Shown: piece after piece, positions 33,062 to 40,511 of the stretch | How positions within the stretch are numbered: the stretch's first letter is position 1 | Layout: every line of letters begins with the position of its first letter | Assembly (NCBI GenBank): GCA_950096615.1 | Contig: CATNCP010000024.1 | Location: forward strand, 1 to 46,451 | Length of the DNA stretch: 46,451 nt | Direction of reading: 5' to 3' | Origin: an uncultured Kangiella sp. | GTDB taxonomy: Bacteria; Pseudomonadota; Gammaproteobacteria; Enterobacterales; Kangiellaceae | The notes under the pieces: generated by a model | The model's database searches: none | What the model was told of the DNA's origin: nothing | The model's input: the letters and a program-made list of their open reading frames with translations, nothing else | Position numbers and translations under genes: made by a program

Positions 33062-34113
33062 TTGAAGAGCTCCCTAGTGTCAGGAATATTGAATAATTTA
33101 TACATATACCCAAGAGGATCACTGTTTGCTTTCTCGACATTATATGAAATTGAGTTATGCATAGACTTAACTTTATTCTGAAATTTCAATAATCCATCTT
33201 CGATATTTCTGGCTACAATAGGGTTAGTCAATATATGTAAAGATTTTACAACACCTTGCCTGTTTTTATAGTATTTTTCGGTAATTAATAAGCTATCAAC
33301 TAAAATACCTGTGAGATCCTCGCCAAAGAGTTTGGAAAGACCATAAGAAAGAAGCCCACCCAAAACCACTATGGCAAGTAGAGGTCCAATGGCTAAGCCT
33401 GCGACAGCAACGCCCGTAAAAGATAATCCAGACCATACAATTCCCGAAGCTGCTGCGGCAATCACTACATCTGTTGCTAAGCCACCGACAAAGTGATGCC
33501 AGGTAAGTTCATCATTCATCAGCTGATCCATGCCATGGAAAAACACGGAAAATATTACAGTAACCACTCCACCGCCACGAATAGCTTTGCTAGCGCCAGT
33601 TTTTCCAAGCCCCATGCTAACAACTTTTGGGTTGTTGGCTAGGTAGCGAGTGCCAGTGAGGTGGTGACGAAGGCGATGGTTTCCTTTAAGAATGATATAA
33701 CTGGAGCCCGCATAGTTTTGTATGCGAAAGTTACTCCAGAGGTTGCCGCCTCGCTTCATATCGTAAGCAAGGATAGAAAGGACTTTGGCATCAGCTATTG
33801 TAGGGAGAAAGCCACCCGCGGTTTTGATGTTATCTCGATTGTCGTCCCAGTCTTTTTGAATCCGGTTTGCCTCGTTATGACCTTTTGCGATTAGCTTTTC
33901 GATAACCAACAGCACGATGTCATTGTCGCTTAAGCCTTTCTTTTTATAGTACTTAACAAAGAAGTCCCAAAACTCTTCGGGTGTCATAACGACTAGCGTG
34001 TGCTGATTTTTCTGTAACAAAACATCTACTGGCAGTGGGGAATGCGGCTTAGGCTTGTTACGGTTAAGGTATTCTTTAATCTTGATATTTTGACGCATCT
34101 CGAATCCGTTCAT
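33058..34113 (-). CDS. Unrecognised protein with hydrophobic Gly-rich core (candidate T6SS membrane-targeting effector)
   Basis: 351 residues from the ATG at 34,113, chosen because AAGGAG lies 7 bases upstream and a predicted promoter lies between 34,150 and 34,178. A longer frame to 34,185 would run through that promoter. Residues 1-150 are soluble. RYLANNPKVVSMGLGKTG (157-173) leads into hydrophobic segments near 182-197 and 213-260, rich in Gly/Ala (GLATDVVIAAAASGIVW, GPLLAIVVLGGLLSYGLSKL). No signal peptide, MIX or PAAR motif is seen. It resembles YafU-type or colicin-like cores found in some polymorphic toxins. It is divergent from the T6SS and coupled to a membrane protein gene. Effector function is inference. 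Confidence 0.6.
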   Translation of the reverse strand: MNGFEMRQNIKIKEYLNRNKPKPHSPLPVDVLLQKNQHTLVVMTPEEFWDFFVKYYKKKGLSDNDIVLLVIEKLIAKGHNEANRIQKDWDDNRDNIKTAGGFLPTIADAKVLSILAYDMKRGGNLWSNFRIQNYAGSSYIILKGNHRLRHHLTGTRYLANNPKVVSMGLGKTGASKAIRGGGVVTVIFSVFFHGMDQLMNDELTWHHFVGGLATDVVIAAAASGIVWSGLSFTGVAVAGLAIGPLLAIVVLGGLLSYGLSKLFGEDLTGILVDSLLITEKYYKNRQGVVKSLHILTNPIVARNIEDGLLKFQNKVKSMHNSISYNVEKANSDPLGYMYKLFNIPDTRELFK

Positions 34114-34149
34114 TATTGTCTCCTTCTTAATACTCGATGCTAGCGCAGA

Positions 34150-34178
34150 ATAATATCCTAAAAATTGGCCAAACCCAA
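34150..34178 (-). promoter_or_regulatory. Predicted promoter of the candidate effector-immunity unit
   Basis: On the minus strand TTGGGT (34,173-34,178) and TATTAT (34,150-34,155) are spaced by 17 bases, giving a leader of about 30 bases. A full TTGACA lies just upstream (34,180-34,185) but is too far from the -10 box. Confidence 0.4.
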
Positions 34179-34315
34179 CTGTCAAGATAAATAATTAAGA
34201 TTTTTAAGGTATATTTAAGAAAAGTATCACATTTCTGGTTTTTTATTATTAGTGCCAGATGTTATCATTCGCCAGCTAATAGGAAATAGTTAGGGATAAT
34301 AAAGAGTTTAGGGCT

Positions 34316-35776
34316 TTGTATAAGAATAATGATAATAACTCATCACACCGATTATCTCAGATAAAAAGTAATCGTGAGAGAAATTTTGAAGTGATGGGTG
34401 CAGAGAAGGGAGCAGAAGAAGGAAGCGTCGATTGGGATCGTATTCAAACCCAATTGCAAATTATGGTGTTAAAGATTGATCAAAAAATCAATCGCCTTGT
34501 GAACACCATCATTCATCATTCTCGGTATCAGGAACTAGAGGCCAACTGGAGAGGCTTGTATTTTCTATGCTGCGAACGTTCTTTAGAGCGTTCAGCACGA
34601 GCCACCAAAATAAAATTGCTCGATATTAGCTTGGCGCAGCTTGGTAAAGACTTATCTCGAGCGATCGACTTTGATCAGAGCGAGATTTTTAAGAAAGTCT
34701 ACGCTGAAGAGTATGACAATCCCGGTGGTGAGCCTTACTCAGTATTGCTGGGTTGTTATCGAATGCAGTTAAAGCCAAGGCCTGAGGTAGGAATTTCGGA
34801 CATAGAAGTCATGCAATTGATGTCTAGTGTTGCGGCTGCAGCATTTTCTCCTTTTCTGACGAGCCTTGAGCCTAGCTTTTTTGGTGTCGATCGTTACCAA
34901 GAGTTATCACCTTTGGTGAATGTATCAGAGATGATGCGCCAGAACGAATATCGAAGTTGGAATAGCCTTAGGGAGAGTGAGGATGCCCGTTTCTTAGGCG
35001 TAGTGCTCCCTGACGTACTAATGCGACGTCAATATCAATGCGATGGCTCTAGAAATGATGGCTTTCTATTTAAAGAGACGCTGAAGAGTAACGAGGACCG
35101 TTTATGGGGCAATGCAATTTTTGCGTTTGCAACAACGGTGATGCGAGCCTTCTCCGAACACGGTTGGTTTGCATCAATTCGTGGTGTGTCGCGTGGCCAA
35201 GTAACTGGCGGTGTGGTGACGGATTTGCCAGTCGAAATATCAACGGTTGATGGTATGACTGAGTTAGCGCCGGTGAAGGTCAGTATTACGGATGGACTAG
35301 AACAACAGCTTCATAGCAATGGTTTTATTCCAGCGATGGCACTACCACGAACGCCATACTTAGCATTTTATGGAAATAATTCTGTACAGAAGCCAAAGGT
35401 TTATAAGGATTCGGTGGCGACCACTAATGCTGCTATGTCGAGCATGATGCAATACACCTTATGTGTGTCGAGATTTGCACATTACATTAAAATCATTTGC
35501 CGCGAAAAAGTCGGAACCTTTGCTAATGAGACTGAGTGTGAACAATTTTTACGACAGTGGCTACTAAAATACACCACAGCGAATGATGATGCTTCGGTGG
35601 AGCTAAAAGCAAAATACCCACTTAGGGAAGCAAAAGTTAGCGTTACAGAACGCCCCGACAAACCCGGCTACATGTTATGCGATATGCATATTAGGCCACA
35701 TTTTCAGTTGGATAACTTAACGTCAAGTATTCAACTAACAACAGAAATCGTACAAAACAAACGAGGAACAACATAG
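34316..35776 (+). CDS. tssC: Type VI secretion sheath large subunit, TssC/ImpC-ImpD family
   Basis: 486 residues if read from the TTG at 34,316; the first in-frame ATG is 34,394 and neither has a strong ribosome site, so the start is unsure. LVNTIIHHSRYQELEANWRGLYFL (near 61) is the TssC hallmark, followed by GEPYSVLLGCYRM and a C-terminal FLRQWLLKYTTAND block. TssC normally builds the contractile sheath with TssB, but no tssB is present. Position just before tagJ matches ImpD, the second TssC-like protein of imp-type clusters, so it may be a paralogue with the main tssBC elsewhere. The N-terminal part is about 20 residues shorter than in VipB. Confidence 0.88.
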   Translation: MYKNNDNNSSHRLSQIKSNRERNFEVMGAEKGAEEGSVDWDRIQTQLQIMVLKIDQKINRLVNTIIHHSRYQELEANWRGLYFLCCERSLERSARATKIKLLDISLAQLGKDLSRAIDFDQSEIFKKVYAEEYDNPGGEPYSVLLGCYRMQLKPRPEVGISDIEVMQLMSSVAAAAFSPFLTSLEPSFFGVDRYQELSPLVNVSEMMRQNEYRSWNSLRESEDARFLGVVLPDVLMRRQYQCDGSRNDGFLFKETLKSNEDRLWGNAIFAFATTVMRAFSEHGWFASIRGVSRGQVTGGVVTDLPVEISTVDGMTELAPVKVSITDGLEQQLHSNGFIPAMALPRTPYLAFYGNNSVQKPKVYKDSVATTNAAMSSMMQYTLCVSRFAHYIKIICREKVGTFANETECEQFLRQWLLKYTTANDDASVELKAKYPLREAKVSVTERPDKPGYMLCDMHIRPHFQLDNLTSSIQLTTEIVQNKRGTT

Positions 35777-36570
35777 TGGATAGTTTTTCTGAAAAATACA
35801 GTGAAGGAAATGTCGAAGAGTGTATTAATCATTTAGCTCAGGAAATTAAGCAGAATCCAGAGGAACACTATCAGCGTATGTTGTTCGGACAAATGTTGTG
35901 TGTGGCAGGAGATTATGAAAGGGCTGATAAACAGTTGGACTTACTGTCCACGTTAGAGCCGAAGTTTGTGATGGAAGTGGCTAATTGGCGTAATTTGATT
36001 CGTGCTGCTCAACATCGAAAGGATTTTTACGAGTCGGGTCGTCCGCCTGAAGTCATCGGTGACCTATCACCACAGCTCGGAAAACATGTTGAAGCAATTG
36101 CTGCATTAAGGGCAGAAGACAACAAAACCTTTGAGACGGTTCTGTCGGAAGCAGAGCAGGAACGTAAAGCTGTTAAAGGTAGCTGGAATAAAGAAGAACA
36201 AACTTTTGACGACTTTAGGGACCTAGATGATTTAAATGGGGGCTTCATGGAAGTGTTAGCGCCTAACGGGAATTATTATTGGATAGCTAACGAATCCATC
36301 TCATCGATTGTTTTCGAGGAAACGAAACAGCCAATTGATTACTTATGGCGAAAGGCGAATCTCGTCATGAATGATGGCACTCAGGGTGAGGTTTATATCC
36401 CGGTTACTTATATCGATGCGGCTAATGATTTGCAGCGCTTGGCTCGTGAAACGGATTGGGAAGAATATCAAGAAACAGAGGCGATGCGTGGTAGGGGACA
36501 GAAAACGTACCTGATCGGTAATGAAGCGGTATCAATCCTAGAAATAGACAGTATCGAATTTAATCACTAA
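35776..36570 (+). CDS. tagJ: T6SS accessory protein TagJ/ImpE
   Basis: 264 residues with a GTG start inside the preceding stop (TAGTG) and AGGA about 8 bases upstream. The N-terminal half is TPR-like (NPEEHYQRMLFGQMLCVAGDYERADKQLDLLSTLEP). The C-terminal half is an ImpE domain: LNGGFMEVLAPNGNYYWIANESISSIVFEE and DYLWRKANLVMNDGTQGEVYIPVTY. TagJ interacts with the sheath or ClpV in several systems and marks the imp/H1-like lineage of T6SS. Cytoplasmic. Confidence 0.9.
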   Translation: MDSFSEKYSEGNVEECINHLAQEIKQNPEEHYQRMLFGQMLCVAGDYERADKQLDLLSTLEPKFVMEVANWRNLIRAAQHRKDFYESGRPPEVIGDLSPQLGKHVEAIAALRAEDNKTFETVLSEAEQERKAVKGSWNKEEQTFDDFRDLDDLNGGFMEVLAPNGNYYWIANESISSIVFEETKQPIDYLWRKANLVMNDGTQGEVYIPVTYIDAANDLQRLARETDWEEYQETEAMRGRGQKTYLIGNEAVSILEIDSIEFNH

Positions 36571-36597
36571 TACAGAGACCCAAAACGGGAAGTCGTA

Positions 36598-37233
36598 ATG
36601 AGAATAATATTATTAGCACTAGTATCAGTTATTGCGCTGTCGGGGTGTGAATTACTAAACAAAGCGTTTTCTACAGGCGATATGTCTGAGGAAGAACGAT
36701 ATTTAGAAAAGAAAAGACAGTCCGAGAAGAACACAACGTTTATCTATCAAAAAGAAGTGGTCTCAGCTGAAGAGTATATGGGAATTATCGATAAGTCTTT
36801 TTACCGTAATTTTGTGAATGAGGAGCAAGTGCAAGTTATTCGGTACGAAGACTCAAAATATTTTGATGTAACGCTGCGAATGAAAGGACGCGATATCTTC
36901 AGAACGGATAGCGAAGTGTTGACTACTAATGCAAAAGATCTGTTGGACAGGGTAGCCAGTCTGCTTAATGTATACGACAAAAGCACTATAACCGTGGTGG
37001 GGTTCACAGATAATGTTGGTTCGGCAAAGTACAACCTAAAGTTATCAAAGAATAGGGCAGAGAGTGTATTGTCAAACTTGGTATTGCGAGGTGTTGATCT
37101 AGAGCGTTTAAGATCGTGTGGTCTCGGTGAGAAGTATCCTATTGCAACAAACAATACCGAAATTGGTAGAGCGACCAATCGCCGTGTAGAGATTCACATT
37201 AGCACCTATTTTGATGGTAGAGAGTGTCAGTAA
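36598..37233 (+). CDS. OmpA-like peptidoglycan-binding lipoprotein in the T6SS operon
   Basis: 211 residues. Signal with lipobox LSGC (Cys17). A middle region without recognisable features is followed by an OmpA C-like domain (about 95-205): VVGFTDNVGSAKYNLKLSKNRAESV and GLGEKYPIATNNTEIGRATNRRVEI carry the Asp and Arg that bind diaminopimelate. It would anchor the machine or its tip complex to peptidoglycan from a membrane, as TagL/TagN-type proteins do. Its place between tagJ and tssE is not the usual one. Ribosome site is weak, with GGGAAG about 9 bases before the ATG. Confidence 0.85.
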   Translation: MRIILLALVSVIALSGCELLNKAFSTGDMSEEERYLEKKRQSEKNTTFIYQKEVVSAEEYMGIIDKSFYRNFVNEEQVQVIRYEDSKYFDVTLRMKGRDIFRTDSEVLTTNAKDLLDRVASLLNVYDKSTITVVGFTDNVGSAKYNLKLSKNRAESVLSNLVLRGVDLERLRSCGLGEKYPIATNNTEIGRATNRRVEIHISTYFDGRECQ

Positions 37234-37236
37234 GGA

Positions 37237-37719
37237 ATGGCAAAGCGAAGCGATATCCCTGAGTTAAGGACATCATTATTGGATGTGATGGTCGACGAAG
37301 ATAGTCAACAAGGTTACTTCGATCCTTATGAACGTTACAAGAAAATGGTGTGCCGGGATATTGAAGCGTTACTGAATACAAAGATTGATTGGAATTTAAT
37401 CGCTGATTCATTGCAAGAGCTTAATGTGTCGTCGATCAATTATGGGCTAGAAGATTTTTCAACAAAAAACCTGACTTACCCTGGGGATAAAGATGTACTT
37501 TGTGTGGAGATAAGAGAGCTTATCGAGCTATATGAGCCACGCTTAGAGCGCGTAAAAGTACAAATACTCGATAACAGCGACCCGGTGGATCGAGTAGTAA
37601 GGTTAATGATTACTGCGAACTTAATTTTGGAAAAAGAGAAGGAGCGTTTGTCATTCAGGACTAAGCTCAATCCGGTAGATCATTTATTTAGCGTCAAGGA
37701 GCTAGAGTATGAAGGATAA
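37237..37719 (+). CDS. tssE: T6SS baseplate subunit TssE (gp25-like)
   Basis: 160 residues. Basic/acidic N terminus (RTSLLDVMVDE, the TssE start motif RxSLLDRL), then a gp25/lysozyme-like fold: RDIEALLNTKI, SSINYGLEDFSTKNL and VCVEIRELIELYEPRLERVKV-type helices. It is a wedge protein of the baseplate with TssF and TssG. It starts 3 bases after the lipoprotein gene and overlaps tssF by 11 bases. Confidence 0.93.
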   Translation: MAKRSDIPELRTSLLDVMVDEDSQQGYFDPYERYKKMVCRDIEALLNTKIDWNLIADSLQELNVSSINYGLEDFSTKNLTYPGDKDVLCVEIRELIELYEPRLERVKVQILDNSDPVDRVVRLMITANLILEKEKERLSFRTKLNPVDHLFSVKELEYEG

Positions 37720-39517
37720 GTTTCTTAGCTATTACAATAAAGAATTATCATACTTCAGAGAGTATTCGGATGACTTTGCAAAAAAACACCCCAAAGTCGC
37801 TGGTCATTTGGGGGTTGATAATAATGATATTGAAGACCCTCACGTAGCTCGATTAATCGAAGCCGTTTCATTTATGACGGCAAGAGTGCAGCAAAACATA
37901 GACTCGGGGCTGCCTGAGCTGACGCAGTCGCTGTTTAGCGTATTATTTCCTGATTATTTCGCACCAGTGCCGGCAACGGGTATTTTTTCTTTTCAACTCA
38001 AAGAGGGGCTAGATAAACCTTATCAAGTTGAACGTGGAACCAGGTTTCGTGCGATACAAAATGGAATGGCTGAGTGCCGATTTAGAACTTGTTATGACAC
38101 GACCTTATATCCAATCAAAGTCTCTGAAGCCGATTATAAAGGCTTGCCATTTGATATCCCTGAATTACCGCAGCGTAAAGAAAAGATTCAGTCCAAGCTG
38201 ACTTTAGACGTGAACGCGACCGGTAACAGTCTTGACGAAGATGGTTTCGAAGTAAAAAATCTACGGTGCTTTCTCAAGGGGCAGCAACAATACATCGCTA
38301 AGTTATTTGAGCTCATTCATAACGATACAGTGATCGTGACAGTGTCTGATAAAGCTTCGCCTGATGATAAGCGGGTAATCAGTGCTGAAAAGATTAAACG
38401 AGTAGGCTTTGAGACTGAAGAGGCGGTGCTACCCTATGATAAAAAGAGCTTTACCGGATACCGCACCTTATCAGAGTTTTATCATACCCCAGATAAATTC
38501 TTGTTTTTTGAAATAGAGGATTTTTGTCAGCAATATAAGCAAGGTGCAACTCAGAAAGAAATAACCTTTTACTGTAGTGCCCACTACCCAGACTTGGAGC
38601 AGTTTATAACAGCTCAAAACTTTGTGTTGGGTGCTACTGCGGCTATCAATCTTTTTGAACATACTCCTGAGTTGATTGATGTGGAGCCATTTATTAATGA
38701 CTACAAAGTCAGGCCATCAGCTAATCAACCCGATAGCTTCGAAGTACACCATATAAAAGACGTTAAAAGTATTGATGCTTCTGGCAACAAGCAATCATTA
38801 ATGCCAATTTATAAACCTAATCTCAATAAAGACTCTGCTTGGGTGTGGAATTATAAGCGTGAATTTAGTGATATGGCAGGGAGTAAGATAACTGCTGGCT
38901 TGGACACTGTCTTGAATTTGATACCGCATGGCGATTTAGAAGAGGCAAGGCCAAAGTTTTTACAGCTAACAACGGAGTGCAGTAACCGTAACTTAACGAC
39001 AAAGTTACGATTAAGTGATGGGGGTTGTCAGATATTATTTGCCCAACCAACACCAACGATACAGCGCATACAGTCTGAATCGATTTTATCGAAGCCAAAG
39101 CGCCCGCTCGTCAATGATCAGTCTCGATGGCAATTAGCACGTCACCTGAACTTGAGTTATTTATCAGACAATGGCGTGGATGGCCTTAGAGAAGTGTTGA
39201 GTTTGTATAATCTGTTTGAGCTGCCTGAAGTGGACAACATGATTGATGGCATCCAAGACATGGTTATAGAACCGAGCGTATCGCGAGCAGTCGTTGGTGG
39301 GCACTCTGGAGTTATTCATGGCAATCAGATGACTTTGACTTGTGATGAGGATTATTACACAGGAACCAGTGTTTACTTGTTTGGTTGTGTGCTCAACAGT
39401 TTCCTGTCTCAACTGTGCCAAGTGAATTCATACGTTAAATTATGCATCAAGCTACAAGGCCATAAGGAAAAGACGTATCAGTGGCCTGTATTAGCGGGGA
39501 AGGTTAAGTTGTTATGA
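37709..39517 (+). CDS. tssF: T6SS baseplate subunit TssF
   Basis: 602 residues, usual for TssF. It opens with FLSYYNKELSYFREYSDDFAKKHPKVAGHLG and ELTQSLFSVLFPDYFAPVPATGIFSF, both diagnostic. The C terminus has SVYLFGCVLNSFLSQLCQVNSYVKL. It forms the baseplate wedge with TssE and TssG. It overlaps tssE by 11 and tssG by 4 bases, so the three are made in step. Confidence 0.95.
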   Translation: MKDKFLSYYNKELSYFREYSDDFAKKHPKVAGHLGVDNNDIEDPHVARLIEAVSFMTARVQQNIDSGLPELTQSLFSVLFPDYFAPVPATGIFSFQLKEGLDKPYQVERGTRFRAIQNGMAECRFRTCYDTTLYPIKVSEADYKGLPFDIPELPQRKEKIQSKLTLDVNATGNSLDEDGFEVKNLRCFLKGQQQYIAKLFELIHNDTVIVTVSDKASPDDKRVISAEKIKRVGFETEEAVLPYDKKSFTGYRTLSEFYHTPDKFLFFEIEDFCQQYKQGATQKEITFYCSAHYPDLEQFITAQNFVLGATAAINLFEHTPELIDVEPFINDYKVRPSANQPDSFEVHHIKDVKSIDASGNKQSLMPIYKPNLNKDSAWVWNYKREFSDMAGSKITAGLDTVLNLIPHGDLEEARPKFLQLTTECSNRNLTTKLRLSDGGCQILFAQPTPTIQRIQSESILSKPKRPLVNDQSRWQLARHLNLSYLSDNGVDGLREVLSLYNLFELPEVDNMIDGIQDMVIEPSVSRAVVGGHSGVIHGNQMTLTCDEDYYTGTSVYLFGCVLNSFLSQLCQVNSYVKLCIKLQGHKEKTYQWPVLAGKVKLL

Positions 39518-40494
39518 ATGACTTAACGCTTAAAACAGGGGTTGGTGTTGACCTGACACACCCATACGCAACGATCTTCGCTATCGAACAGCGTGTGTTT
39601 CGTCAAAGACAACGACGCGTGTTAGACGCTTTAGAAAAAGGCTTAATTAAGTTTCATTATAAACAAACCTTAGATCCGCATGAAACACCTGTTCAGTCGG
39701 TTTACGAAGATGAAGGTGGTTTGTATTCAATCACTGGTAGTTTGCTGAATCTTACTGGAGCGAATGGGGTTTTACCGAATCACTATTCAGAGACATTGGC
39801 TAAAACTCTCCGCGATAAGAACACAGTATTTAAAGACTTTCTTGATATGTTCAATCATCGACTGAGCAGTCTGATGTACCGAAGTTGGGCCAAGTATCGG
39901 CTTGATACTGATAGAGCATATAAGAGTGGTGTTAAACAATACTCTTCCACCGTCGACCTCATAATGACCAGCCTAGCTGGAGAAAGTTTTCCGGCAAAAG
40001 ATAATACAGTAGCATATTTCAATGGGCTGACTTTTGTTAACACAAAATCAGCTGAAAAGATTAAGAATATTATCTCTGAAGTTTCTGGCCTCGATGTGAC
40101 TATAAACGAATTTAAAGGAAAATGGATCGAGTTGGACAATGATGATTTGAGCCGTATGGGAACGCGGGAAAGTCAAAATTATAACCAGCTAGGTGTCAGC
40201 ACTATGTTAGGTCGGCGCTGTTGGGATCTAAGTTCTGGTTTTGAAGTCGAGTTCGAAGTTGATGACAAAGATACTTTTAAAAGGCTAACCCCTGGGGGCG
40301 ATATGAATCAACGCCTTAGATCGTTGCTACAGCAGCTGGTTGGCGAAAGTTTTGAGTTTAGCTTCAAACTGAAAGTTAAAGAGTCGCACTGTCAGCGGGT
40401 GCAGTTATCGAAAGAATCTCAAACACACTTAGGTGCTAATGCTTGGATGAGCAATGGCACTAGCAATAACCGTATCATTGATTATTACTGCTAA
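39514..40494 (+). CDS. tssG: T6SS baseplate subunit TssG
   Basis: 326 residues. The N terminus GVGVDLTHPYATIFAIEQRVF replaces the common P-xx-FF-ALRLLE start; then SVYEDEGGLYSITGSLLNLTGANGVLPNHYSETL is the typical TssG core (ITGSLLGLTGPNGVLP). FLDMFNHRLSSLMYRSWAKYRL follows, also typical. Partner of TssE and TssF. It ends 17 bases before clpV. Confidence 0.94.
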   Translation: MNDLTLKTGVGVDLTHPYATIFAIEQRVFRQRQRRVLDALEKGLIKFHYKQTLDPHETPVQSVYEDEGGLYSITGSLLNLTGANGVLPNHYSETLAKTLRDKNTVFKDFLDMFNHRLSSLMYRSWAKYRLDTDRAYKSGVKQYSSTVDLIMTSLAGESFPAKDNTVAYFNGLTFVNTKSAEKIKNIISEVSGLDVTINEFKGKWIELDNDDLSRMGTRESQNYNQLGVSTMLGRRCWDLSSGFEVEFEVDDKDTFKRLTPGGDMNQRLRSLLQQLVGESFEFSFKLKVKESHCQRVQLSKESQTHLGANAWMSNGTSNNRIIDYYC

Positions 40495-40511
40495 AGAATT
40501 AGGAGAAAACT

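Noticed and set aside
34114-34185. N-terminal extension of the candidate effector (24 extra codons)
   Set aside because: It has no ribosome site and covers a predicted promoter, whereas the ATG at 34,113 follows AAGGAG at good spacing.
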